Source: Euonymus europaeus (taxonomy: Eukaryota > Streptophyta > Magnoliopsida > Celastrales > Celastraceae). From it: 64,000 nt of DNA. Positions within the stretch are counted from its first letter, which is position 1; each line of letters begins with the position of its first letter. Under the pieces are notes generated by a model. It was not told the origin of the DNA and ran no database searches. It saw only the letters and a list, made by a program, of their open reading frames with translations. A program made the translations under genes and the position numbers. Positions 38,228 to 48,683 of this stretch are shown here, one piece after another. Where the stretch lies: NCBI GenBank assembly GCA_963580455.1, contig CAUZKV010000008.1:1-64000 (forward strand), in the 5' to 3' direction.

Positions 38228-41200
38228 TAATTTTCGAGCTCTACGATCCTGGCATTTCGGATTTTGATGTCAGAACTCGTGGCTAGTTGGTCTCGTTTCA
38301 CCTAGTTAGCCGCGAAATGTGGTTTCTTTACGTAAACGGTTTTATGAATATCCGTTGACTCCGAGTTCTGAATTCGGTTATTTTTAGCTTGATTTCACAC
38401 TACATTTCGAGCTCTACAATCCTGCCATTTCGGATTTTGATTTCAGAACTCGTGGCTAGTAGGTCTCGTTTCACCTAGTTAGCCACGAAATGTGGTTTCT
38501 TTACGTAAACGGTTTTATGAATATCCGTTGACTCCGAGTTCTGAATTCGGTGATTTTTAGCTTGATTTCACACTAATTTTCGAGCTCTACGATCCTGGAG
38601 TTTCGGATTTTGATTTCAGAACTCGTGGCTAGTTGGTCTCGTTTCACCTAGTTAGCCGCGAAATGTGGTTTCTTTACGTAAACGGTTTTATGAATATCCG
38701 TTGACTCCGAGTTCTGAATTCGGTGATTTTTAGCTTGATTTCACACTAGTTTTCGAGCTCTATAATCCTGGCGTTTCGGATTTTGATTTCAGAACTCGTG
38801 GCTAGTAGGTCTTGTTTCACCTAGTTAGCCGCAAAATGTGGTTTCTTTACGTAAACGGTTTTATGAATATCCGTTGACTCCGAGTTCTGAATTCGGTGAT
38901 TTTTAGCTTGATTTCACACTACTTTTCGAGCTCTACGATCCTGGAGTTTCGGATTTTGATTTCAGAACTCGTGGCTAGTTGGTCTCGTTTCACCTAGTTA
39001 GCCGCGAAATGTGGTTTCTTTACGTAAACGGTTTTATGAATATCCGTTGACTCCGAGTTCTGAATTCGGTGATTTTTAGCTTGATTTCACACTACTTTTC
39101 GAGCTCTACTATCCTGGCGTTTCGGATTTTGATTTCAGAACTCGTGGCTAGTTGGTCTCGTTTCACCTAGTTAGCCGCGAAATGTGGTTTTTTTACGTAA
39201 ACGATTTTATGAATATCCGTTGACTCCGAGTTCTGAATTCGGTGATTTTTAGCTTGATTTCACACTAATTTTCGAGCTCTACGATCCTGGCGTTTCGGAT
39301 TTTGATTTCAGAACTCGTGGCTAGTTGGTCTCGTTTCACCTAGTTAGCCGCGAAATGTGGTTTCTTTACGTAAACGGTTTTATAAATATCTGTTGACTCC
39401 GAGTTCTGAATTCGGTGATTTTTAGCTTGATTTCACACTAATTTTCGAGCTCTACGATCCTGGCAATTCGGATTTTGATTTCAGAACTCATGGCTAGTTG
39501 GTCTCGTTTCACCTAGTTAGCCGCGAAATGTGGTTTCTTTGCGTAAACGGTTTTATGAATATCCGTTGACTCCGAGTTCTGAATTCGGTGATTTTTAGCT
39601 TGATTTCACACTACTTTTTGAGCTCTACAATCCTGGCGTTTCGGATTTTGATTTCAGAACTCGTGGCTAGTTGGTCTCGTTTCACCTAGTTAGCCGCGAA
39701 ATGTGGTTTCTTTACGTAAACGGTTTTATGAATATCCGTTGACTCCGAGTTCTGAATTCGGTGATTTTTAGCTTGATTTCACACTACTTTTCGAGCTCTA
39801 CAATCCTGGCATTTCGGATTTTGATTTCAGAACTCGTGGCTAGTTGGTCTCGTTTCACCTAGTTAGCCGCGAAATGTGGTTTCTTTACGTAAACGGTTTT
39901 ATGAATATCCGTTGACTCCGAGTTCTGAATTCGGTGATTTTTAGCTTGATTTCACACTACTTTTCGAGCTCTACTATCCTGGCGTTTCGGATTTTGATTT
40001 CAGAACTCGTGGCTAGTTGGTCTCGTTTCACCTAGTTAGCCGCGAAATGTGGTTTTTTTACGTAAACGATTTTATGAATATCCGTTGACTCCGAGTTCTG
40101 AATTCGGTGATTTTTAGCTTGATTTCACACTAATTTTCGAGCTCTACGATCCTGGCGTTTCGGATTTTGATTTCAGAACTCGTGGCTAGTTGGTCTCGTT
40201 TCACCTAGTTAGCCGCGAAATGTGGTTTCTTTACGTAAACGGTTTTATAAATATCTGTTGACTCCGAGTTCTGAATTCGGTGATTTTTAGCTTGATTTCA
40301 CACTAATTTTCGAGCTCTACGATCCTGGCAATTCGGATTTTGATTTCAGAACTCGTGGCTAGTTGGTCTCGTTTCACCTAGTTAGCCGCGAAATGTGGTT
40401 TCTTTGCGTAAACGGTTTTATGAATATCCGTTGACTCCGAGTTCTGAATTCGGTGATTTTTAGCTTGATTTCACACTACTTTTTGAGCTCTACAATCCTG
40501 GCGTTTCGGATTTTGATTTCAGAACTCGTGGCTGGTAGGTCTCGTTTCACCTAGTTAGCCGCGAAATGTGGTTTCTTTACGTAAACGGTTTTATGAATAT
40601 CCGTTGACTCCGAGTTCTGAATTCGGTGATTTTTAGCTTGATTTCACACTACTTTTCGAGCTCTTCGATCCTGGCTTTACGGATTTTGATTTCGGAACTC
40701 GTGGCTAGTTGGTCTCGTTTCACCTAGTTAGCCGCGAAATGTGGTTTCTTTACGTAAACGGTTTTATGAATATCCGTTGACTCTGAGTTCTGAATTCGGT
40801 GATTTTTAGCTTGATTTCACACTACTTTTCGAGCTCTACAATCCTGGCATTTCGGATTTTGATTTTAGAACTCGTGGCTAGTAGGTCTTGTTTCACCTAG
40901 TTAGCCGCGAAACGTGGTTTCTTTACGTAAACGGTTTTATGAATATCCGTTGACTCCGAGTTCTGAATTCGGTGATTTTTAGCTTGATTTCACACTACTT
41001 TTCGAGCTCTACGATCCTGGCATTTTGGATTTTGATTTCAGAACTCGTGGCTAGTTAGTCTCGTTTCACCTATTTAGCCGCGAAATGTGGTTTCTTTACG
41101 TAAACGGTTTTATGAATATCCGTTGACTCCGAGTTCTGAATTCGGTGATTTTTAGCTTGATTTCACACTACTTTTCGAGCTCTACAATCCTGGCATTTCG

Positions 41201-41687
41201 GATTTTGATTTCAGAACTCGTGGCTAGTAGGTCTCGTTTCACCTAGTTAGCCACGAAATGTGGTTTCTTTACGTAAACGGTTTTATGAATATCCGTTGAC
41301 TCCGAGTTCTGAATTCGGTGATTTTTAGCTTGATTTCACACTACTTTTCGAGCTCTACGATCCTGGCATTTCGGATTTTGATTTCAGAACTCGTGGCTAG
41401 TTGGTCTCGTTTCACCTATTTAGCCGCGAAATGTGGTTTCTTTACGTAAACGGTTTTATGAATATCCGTTGACTCCGAGTTCTGAATTCGGTGATTTTTA
41501 GCTTGATTTCACACTACTTTTCGAGCTCTACAATCCTGGTGTTTCGGATTTTGATTTCAGAACTCGTGGCTAGTAGGTCTCGTTTCACCTAGTTAGCCAC
41601 GAAATGTGGTTTCTTTACGTAAACGGTTTTATGAATATCCGTTGACTCCGAGTTCTGAATTCGGTGATTTTTAGCTTGATTTCACAC
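38228..41687 (+). repeat. 13-monomer segment, copy 2, expanded to 20 monomers
   Basis: m222-m241 follow the copy-1 order but with two insertions. Up to m230 markers are offset 3,114 bp (18 monomers) from copy 1. After a five-monomer internal duplication (CTCTACTATCC at 39,101 and 39,966, 865 bp apart) the offset is 3,979 bp (GCTCTTCGAT at 36,681 and 40,660). After a two-monomer duplication at 40,996-41,687 it is 4,325 bp (GGATTTTTATTTC near 37,401 and 41,726). The offsets are 18, 23 and 25 monomers exactly, so the expansion history (13 + 5 + 2) can be read directly. The five-monomer duplicate also lost or swapped the GGCTGGTAGG marker in one copy. Confidence 0.88.
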
Positions 41688-42206
41688 TACTTTTCGAGCT
41701 CTACAATCCTGGCGTTTCGGATTTTTATTTCAGAACTCGTGGCTAGTTGGTTTCGTTTCACCTAGTTAGCCGCGAAATGTGGTTTCTTTGCGTAAACGGT
41801 TTTATGAATATCCGTTGACTCCGAGTTCTGAATTCGGTGATTTTTAGCTTGATTTCACACTACTTTTCGAGCCCTACAATCCTGGCGTTTTGGATTTTGA
41901 TTTTAGAACTCGTGGCTAGTAGGTCTCGTTTCACCTAGTTAGCCGCGAAATGTGGTTTCTTTACGTAAACGGTTTTATGAATATCCATTGACTCCGATTT
42001 CTGAATTTGGTGATTTTTAGCTTGATTACACACTACTTTTCGAGCTCTACAATCCTGGCGTTTTGGATTTTGATTTCAGAACTCGTGGCTAGTTGGTCTC
42101 GTTTCACCTATTTAGCCGCGAAATGTGGTTTCTTTACGTAAACGGTTTTATGAATATCCGTTGACTCCGAGTTATGAATTCGGTGATTTTAAGCTTGATT
42201 TCACAC
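41688..42206 (+). repeat. Three linking monomers, including a GCCCT marker monomer
   Basis: m242 (GGATTTTTATTTC, GGTTTCG, CTTTGCG) resembles m217. m243 (41,861-42,033) has GAGCCCTAC in place of the SacI site, GATTTTAGAAC, TATCCATTG, CCGATTTCTG and GAATTTGG. m244 has CCTATTTAG, GAGTTATG and TTTTAAGC. Near-copies of m243 follow at 42,380 and 43,416, and a reversed counterpart lies at 58,169-58,341 (GTAGGGCTC, CAATGGATA, CCAAATTC). Confidence 0.75.
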
Positions 42207-44278
42207 TAATTTTCGAGCTCTACGATCCTGGAGTTTCGGATTTTGATTTTAGAACTCGTGGCTAGTTGGTCTCGTTTCACCTAGTTAGCCGCGAAATGTG
42301 GTTTCTTTACGTAAACGGTTTTATGAATATCCGTTGACTCCGAGTTCTGAATTCGGTGATTTTTAGCTTGATTTCACACTACTTTTCGAGCCCTACAATC
42401 CTGGGGTTTCGAATTTTGATTTTAGAACTCGTGGCTAGTAGGTCTCGTTTCACCTAGTTAGCCGCGAAATGTGGTTTCTTTACGTAAACGGTTTTATGAA
42501 TATCCATTGACTCCGATTTCTGAATTTGGTGATTTTTAGCTTGATTACACACTACTTTTCGAGCTCTACAATCCTGGCGTTTTGGATTTTGATTTCAGAA
42601 CTCGTGGTTAGTTGGTCTCGTTTCACCTATTTAGCCGCGAAATGTGGTTTCTTTACGTAAACGGTTTTATGAATATCCGTTGACTCCGAGTTCTGAATTT
42701 GGTGATTTTAAGCTTGATTACACACTACTTTTTGAGCTCTACAATCCTGGCATTTCGGATTTTGATTTCAGAACTCGTGGCTAGTTGGTCTGGTTTCACC
42801 TAGTTAGCCGCGAAATGTGGTTTCTTTACGTAAACGGTTTTATGAATATCCGTTGACTCCGAGTTCTGAATTCGGTGATTTTTAGCTTGATTTCATACTA
42901 CTTTTCGAGCTCTACGATCCTGGCGTTTCGGATTTTGATTTCAGAACTCGTGGCTAGATGGTCTCGTTTCACCTAGTTAGCCGCGAAATGTGGTTTCTTT
43001 ACGTAAACGGTTTTATGAATATCCGTTGACTCCGAGTTCTGAATTCGGTGATTTTTAGCTTGATTACACACTACTTTTCGAGCTCTACAATCTTGGCATT
43101 TTGGATTTTGATTTCAGAACTCGTGGCTAGTTGGTCTCGTTTCACCTAGTTAGCCGCGAATTGTGGTTTCTTTTCGTAAACGGTTTTATGAATCCGTTGA
43201 CTCCGAGTTCTGAATTCGGTGATTTATAGCTTGATTTCACACTAATTTTCGAGCTCTACGATCCTGGAGTTTCGGATTTTGATTTCAGAACTCGTGGCTA
43301 GTTGGTCTCGTTTCACCTAGTTAGCCGCGAAATGTGGTTTCTTTACGTAAACGGTTTTATGAATATCCGTTGACTCCGAGTTCTGAATTCGGTGATTTTT
43401 AGCTTGATTTCACACTACTTTTCGAGCCCTACAATCCTGGCATTTCGGATTTTGATTTCAGAACTCGTGGCTAGTAGGTCTCGTTTCACCTAGTTAGCCG
43501 CGAAATGTGGTTTCTTTACGTAAACGGTTTTATGAATATCCATTGACTCCGAGTTCTGAATTTGGTGATTTTTAGCTTGATTACACACTACTTTTCGAGC
43601 TCTACAATCCTGGCGTTTCGGATTTTGATTTCAGAACTCGTGGCTAGTTGGTCTCGTTTCACCTATTTAGCCGCGAAATGTGGTTTCTTTACGTAAACGG
43701 TTTTATGAATATCCGTTGACTCCGAGTTCTGAATTTGGTGATTTTAAGCTTGATTACACACTACTTTTTGAGCTCTACAATCCTGGCGTTTCGGATTTTG
43801 ATTTCAGAAATCGTGGCTAGTTGGTCTGGTTTCACCTAGTTAGCCGCGAAATGTGGTTTCTTTACGTAAACGGTTTTATGAATATCCGTTGACTCCGAGT
43901 TCTGAATTCGGTGATTTTTAGCTTGATTTCATACTACTTTTCGAGCTCTACGATCCTGGCGTTTCGGATTTTGATTTCAGAACTCTTGGCTAGATGGTCT
44001 CGTTTCACCTAGTTAGCCGCGAAATGTGGTTTTTTTACGTAAACGGTTTTATGAATATCCGTTGACTCCGAGTTCTGAATTCGGTGATTTTTAGCTTGAT
44101 TACACACTACTTTTCGAGCTCTACAATCTTGGCATTTTGGATTTTGATTTCAGAACTCGTGGCTAGTTGGTCTCGTTTCACCTAGTTAGCCGTGAATTGT
44201 GGTTTCTTTACGTAAACGGTTTTATGAATTCGTTGACTCCGAGTTCTGAATTCGGTGATTTATAGCTTGATTTCACAC
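42207..44278 (+). repeat. 6-monomer HOR, two copies of 1,036 bp
   Basis: m245-m250 (42,207-43,242) and m251-m256 (43,243-44,278) match in order: GGAG; GAGCCCTAC/GTAGG/TATCCATTG/GAATTTGG; CCTATTTAG with TTTTAAGCTTGATTAC; CTTTTTGAGC/GGTCTGG/TTTCATAC; CTAGATGG with GATTACAC; then a 171-bp monomer with ATCTTGGCATTTTGG and a GATTTATAGC end. The GCCCT marker at 42,390 and 43,426 is 1,036 bp apart (6 x 173 - 2). In the second copy the 171-bp monomer reads GTGAATTG and GAATTCGTTG. The minus domain contains the same marker set in reverse as its own 6-mer (1,034 bp, two 171-bp monomers). Confidence 0.85.
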
Positions 44279-45658
44279 TAATTTTCGAGCTCTACGATCC
44301 TGGCGTTCCGGATATTGATTTCAGAACTCGTGGCTAGTTGGTCTCGTTTCACCTAGTTAGCCGCGAATTGTGGTTTCTTTACGTAAACGGTTTTATGAAT
44401 CCGTTGACTCCGAGTTCTGAATTCGGTTATTTTTAGCTTGATTACACACTACTTTTCAAGCTCTACCATCCTGGCGTTTCGGATTTTGATTTCAGAACTC
44501 GTGGCTAGTAGGTCTCGTTTCACCTAGTTTGCCGCGAAATGTGGTTTCTTTACGTAAACGGTTTTATGAATATCCGTTGACTCCGAGTTCTGAATTCGGT
44601 GATTTTTAGCTTGATTTCACACTACTTTTCGAGCTCTACGATCCTGGAATTTCGGATTTTGATTTCAGAACTCGTGGCTAGTTGGTCTCGTTTCACCTAG
44701 TTAGCCGCGAAATGTGGTTTCTTTACGTAAACGGTTTTATGAATATCAGTTGACTCCGAGTTCTGAATTCGGTGATTTTTAGCTTGATTTCACACTACTT
44801 TTCGAGCTCTACGATCCTGGCATTTCGGATTTTGATTTCAGAACTCGTGGCTAGTTGGTCTCGTTTCACCTAGTTAGCCGCGAAATTAGGTTTCTTTACG
44901 TAAACGGTTTTATGAATATCCGTTGACTCCGAGTTCTGAATTCGGTGATTTTAAGCTTGATTTCACACTAATTTTCGAGCTCTACGATCCTGGAGTTTCA
45001 GATTTTGATTTCATAACTCGTAGCTAGTTGGTCTCGTTTCACCTAGTTAGCCGCGAAATGTGGTTTCTTTACGTAAACGGTTTTATGAATATCCGTTGAC
45101 TCCGAGTTCTGAATTCGGTGATTTTTAGCTTGATTTCACACTACTTTTCGAGCTCTACGATCCTGGCGTTTCGGATTTTGATTTCAGAACTCGTGGCTAG
45201 TTGGTCTCGTTTCACCTAGTTAGCCGTGAAATGTGGTTTCTTTACGTAAACGGTTTTATGAATATCCGTTGACTCCGAGTTCTGAATTCGGTGATTTTTA
45301 GCTTGATTACACACTACTTTTCGAGCTCTACAATCCTGTCATTTTGGATTTTGATTTCAGAACTCGTGGCTAGTTGGTCTCGTTTCAACTAGTTAGCCGC
45401 GAAATGTGGTTTCTTTACGTAAACGGTTTTATGAATATCCGTTGACTCCGAGTTCTGAATTCGGTGATTTTTAGCTTGATTTCACACTAATTTTCGAGCT
45501 CTACGATCCTGGCATTTTGGATATTGATTTCAGAACTCGTGGCTAGTTGGTCTCGTTTCACCTAGTTAGCCGCGAATTGTGGTTTCTTTACGTAAACGGT
45601 TTTATGAATCCGTTGACTCCGAGTTCTGAATTCGGTGATTTTTAGCTTGATTACACAC
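43072..45658 (+). repeat. Four 171-bp variant monomers (right plus-side cluster)
   Basis: Located at 43,072-43,242, 44,108-44,278, 44,279-44,449 and 45,488-45,658. All have the nt-90 A-to-T change together with the 2-bp deletion. Two subtypes are seen: GGCATTTTGG without GATATTG (43,072 and 44,108) and GATATTG (44,279 and 45,488). The adjacent pair at 44,108-44,449 matches the adjacent pairs of the minus-side 6-mer HOR. Confidence 0.9.
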
Positions 45659-46159
45659 TACTTTCCGAGCTCTACAATCCTGGCGTTTCGGATTTTGATT
45701 TCAGAACTCGTGGCTAGTAGGTCTCGTTTCACCTAGTTAGCCGCGAAATGTGGTTTCTTTACGTAAACGGTTTTATGAATATCCGTTGACTCCGAGTTCT
45801 GAATTCGGTGATTTTTAGCTTGATTTCACACTACTTTTCGAGGTCTACGATCCTGGAATTTCGGATTTTGATTTCAGAACTCGTGGCTAGTTGGTCTCGT
45901 TTCACCTAGTTAGCCGCGAAATGTGGTTTCTTTACGTAAACGGTTTTATGAATATCAGTTGACTCCGAGTTCTGAATTCGGTGATTTTTAGCTTGATTTC
46001 ACACTACTTTTCGAGCTCTACGATCCTGGCGTTTTGGATTTTGATTTCAGAACTCGTGGCTAGTAGGTCTCGTTTCACCTAGTTAGCCGCGAAATGTGGT
46101 TTCTTTACGTAAACGGTTTTATGAATATCCGTTGACTCCGAGTTCTGAATTCGGTGATT
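44279..46159 (+). repeat. 7-monomer HOR (1,209 bp), one full copy and one truncated by the strand switch
   Basis: m257-m263 (44,279-45,487) begin with a 171-bp monomer (GTTCCGGATATTG, GCGAATTG, deletion) and include GGAATTTCGG with TATCAGTTGAC. m264-m267 repeat the start: the 171-bp monomer 45,488-45,658 with its deletion 1,209 bp later, and TATCAGTTGAC again near 45,956. The second copy stops 155 bases into m267. The minus side opens with the reverse complement of a very similar 1,209-bp 7-mer, including CAACTGATA and CCAAAATGCC. Confidence 0.8.
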
Positions 46160-46265
46160 ACGTAAAGAAACCACATTTCGCGGCTAACTAGGTGAAACGA
46201 GACCAACTAGCCACAAGTTCTGAAATCAAAATCCGAAACGCCAGGATCGTAGAGCTCGAAAAGTA
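46005..46265. repeat. Two truncated monomers facing each other at the junction
   Basis: The plus partial monomer is 46,005-46,159 (nt 1-155). The minus partial is 46,160-46,265 (nt 106 down to 1). Together they form a 261-bp inverted pair whose shared part (nt 1-106) could fold back with a loop of 49 bases. The plus partial has GCGTTTTGG and GTAGG; the minus partial has CCACAAGTTC and CCAACTAG, so the two are not copies of the same monomer. Confidence 0.9.
46158..46160. other. Strand-switch junction of the satellite array
   Basis: Plus-oriented sequence runs normally through GGTGATT (monomer nt 155, position 46,159). The next base, 46,160, begins ACGTAAAG, the complement of monomer nt 106 and descending. 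The expected plus continuation (TTTAGC) and the expected minus predecessor (CCGTTT) are both missing. The two T at 46,158-46,159 fit either side, a 2-bp microhomology. No filler sequence is present. The two sides resume 49 monomer positions apart, so this is not a perfect hairpin palindrome at the base level. Confidence 0.95.
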
Positions 46266-48683
46266 GTGTGAAATCAAGCTAAAAATAACCGAATTCAGAA
46301 CTCGGAGTCAACGGATATTCATAAAACCGTTTACGTAAAGAAACCACATTTCGCGGCTAACTAGGTGAAACGAGACCTACTAGCCACGAGTTCTGAAATC
46401 AAAATCCAAAATGCCAGGATCGTAGAGCTCGAAAAGTAGTGTGAAATCAAGCTAAAAATCACCGAATTCAGAACTCGGAGTCAACTGATATTCATAAAAC
46501 CGTTTACGTAAAGAAACCACATTTCGCGGCTAACTAGGTGAAACGAGACCAACTAGCCACGAGTTCTGAAATCAAAATCCGAAATGCCAGGATCGTAGAG
46601 CTCGAAAAGTAGTGTGAAATCAAGCTAAAAATCACCGAATTCAGAACTCGCAGTCAACGGATATTCATAAAACCGTTTACGAAAAGAAACCACATTTCGC
46701 GGCTAACTAGGTGAAACGAGACCAACTAGCCACGAGTTCTGAAATCAAAATCCGAAACGCCAGGATCGTAGAGCTCGAAAAGTAGTGTGAAATCAAGTTA
46801 AAAATCACCGAATTCAGAACTCGGAGTCAACGGATATTCATAAAACCGTTTACGTAAAGAAACCACATTTCGGAGCTAACTAGGTGAAAAGAGACCTACT
46901 AGCCACGAGTTCTGAAATCAAAATCCAAAACGCCAGGATCGTAGAGCTCGAAAAGTAGTGTGAAATCAAGCTAAAAATCACCGAATTCAGAACTCGGAGT
47001 CAACTGATATTCATAAAACCGTTTACGTAAAGAAACCACATTTCGCGGCTAACTAGGTGAAACGAGACGTACTAGCCACGAGTTCTGAAATCAAAATCTG
47101 AAACAGCAGGATTGTAGAGCTCGAAAAGTAGTGTGTAATCAAGCTAAAAATCACCGAATTCAGAACTCGGAGTCAACGGATTCATAAAACCGTTTACGTA
47201 AAGAAACCACAATTCGCGGCTAACTAGGTGAAACGAGACCAACTAGCCACGAGTTTTGAAATCAATATCCGAAACGCCAGGATCGTAGAGCTCGAAAAGT
47301 AGTGTGAAATCAAGCTAAAAATCACCGAATTCAGAACACGGAGTCAACTGATATTCATAAAACCGTTTACGTAAAGAAACCACATTTCGCGGCTAACTAG
47401 GTGAAACGAGACCAACTAGCCACGAGTTATGAAATCAAAATCCGAAATGCCAGGATCGTAGAGCTCGAAAAGTAGTGTGAAATCAAGCTAAAAATCACCG
47501 AATTCAGAACTCGGAGTCAACGGATATTCATAAAACCGTTTACGTAAAGAAACCACATTTCGCGGCTAACTAGGTGAAACGAGACCTACTAGCCACGAGT
47601 TCTGAAATCAAAATCCAAAATGCCAGGATCGTAGAGCTCGAAAAGTAGTGTGAAATCAAGCTAAAAATCACCGAATTCAGAACTCGGAGTCAACTGATAT
47701 TCATAAAACCGTTTACGTAAAGAAACCACATTTCGCGGCTAACTAGGTGAAACGAGACCAACTAGCCACGAGTTCTGAAATCAAAATCCGAAATGCCAGG
47801 ATCGTAGAGCTCGAAAAGTAGTGTGAAATCAAGCTAAAAATCACCGAATTCAGAACTCGCAGTCAACGGATATTCATAAAACCGTTTACGAAAAGAAACC
47901 ACATTTCGCGGCTAACTAGGTGAAACGAGACCAACTAGCCACGAGTTCTGAAATCAAAATCCGAAACGCCAGGATCGTAGAGCTCGAAAAGTAGTGTGAA
48001 ATCAAGTTAAAAATCACCGAATTCAGAACTCGGAGTCAACGGATATTCATAAAACCGTTTACGTAAAGAAACCACATTTCGGAGCTAACTAGGTGAAAAG
48101 AGACCTACTAGCCACGAGTTCTGAAATCAAAATCCAAAACGCCAGGATCGTAGAGCTCGAAAAGTAGTGTGAAATCAAGCTAAAAATCACCGAATTCAGA
48201 ACTCGGAGTCAACTGATATTCATAAAACCGTTTACGTAAAGAAACCACATTTCGCGGCTAACTAGGTGAAACGAGACGTACTAGCCACGAGTTCTGAAAT
48301 CAAAATCTGAAACAGCAGGATTGTAGAGCTCGAAAAGTAGTGTGTAATCAAGCTAAAAATCACCGAATTCAGAACTCGGAGTCAACGGATTCATAAAACC
48401 GTTTACGTAAAGAAACCACAATTCGCGGCTAACTAGGTGAAACGAGACCAACTAGCCACGAGTTTTGAAATCAATATCCGAAACGCCAGGATCGTAGAGC
48501 TCGAAAAGTAGTGTGAAATCAAGCTAAAAATCACCGAATTCAGAACACGGAGTCAACTGATATTCATAAAACCGTTTACGTAAAGAAACCACATTTCGCG
48601 GCTAACTAGGTGAAACGAGACCAACTAGCCACGAGTTATGAAATCAAAATCCGAAATGCCAGGATCGTAGAGCTCGAAAAGTA
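46266..48683 (-). repeat. 7-monomer HOR, two copies of 1,209 bp
   Basis: T1-T7 (46,266-47,474) and T8-T14 (47,475-48,683) match: CCTACTAG with CCAAAATGCC; CAACTGATA; CTCGCAGTCAAC with ACGAAAAG; AAGTTAAAAATC with TTTCGGAGC and GTGAAAAGAG; CAACTGATA with GACGTACTAG and AACAGCAGG; the 171-bp monomer with GAGTTTTG and CAATATCC; then AACACGGAG with GAGTTATG. Markers are exactly 1,209 bp apart (CAGTCAACGG at 46,651 and 47,860). One difference is AATAACCG against AATCACCG in the first unit. The block mirrors the 7-mer on the other side of the junction. Confidence 0.87.

Larger units (their letters stand above)
1..46159 (+). repeat. 173-bp satellite array, plus-orientation domain (266 full monomers and a 155-bp partial)
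   Basis: Head-to-tail copies of one 173-bp unit fill this whole stretch. Taking the monomer start as the TACTTTTCGAG or TAATTTTCGAG motif, starts fall at 1, 174, 347, 520 and so on. I checked that the start at 43,416 equals 251 x 173 minus four 2-bp deletions, and that the start at 46,005 fits after three more, so no other net length change occurs. Monomers differ from one another by a few substitutions only. There is no interruption by a transposon, gene or spacer. Because 173 is not a multiple of 3, reading frames shift with every monomer and stops recur, so this is non-coding. The family is a satellite of nucleosomal size; a centromeric or heterochromatic role is inferred from type, not shown. 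Confidence 0.98.

Noticed and set aside
46150..46170. Strand switch as a simple fold-back read artefact
   Set aside because: A missed-adapter fold-back would give near-identical arms pairing base for base from the junction. Here the sides resume at different monomer phases, adjoining monomers differ, and HOR copy numbers differ. An assembly mis-join is still possible and needs spanning reads.
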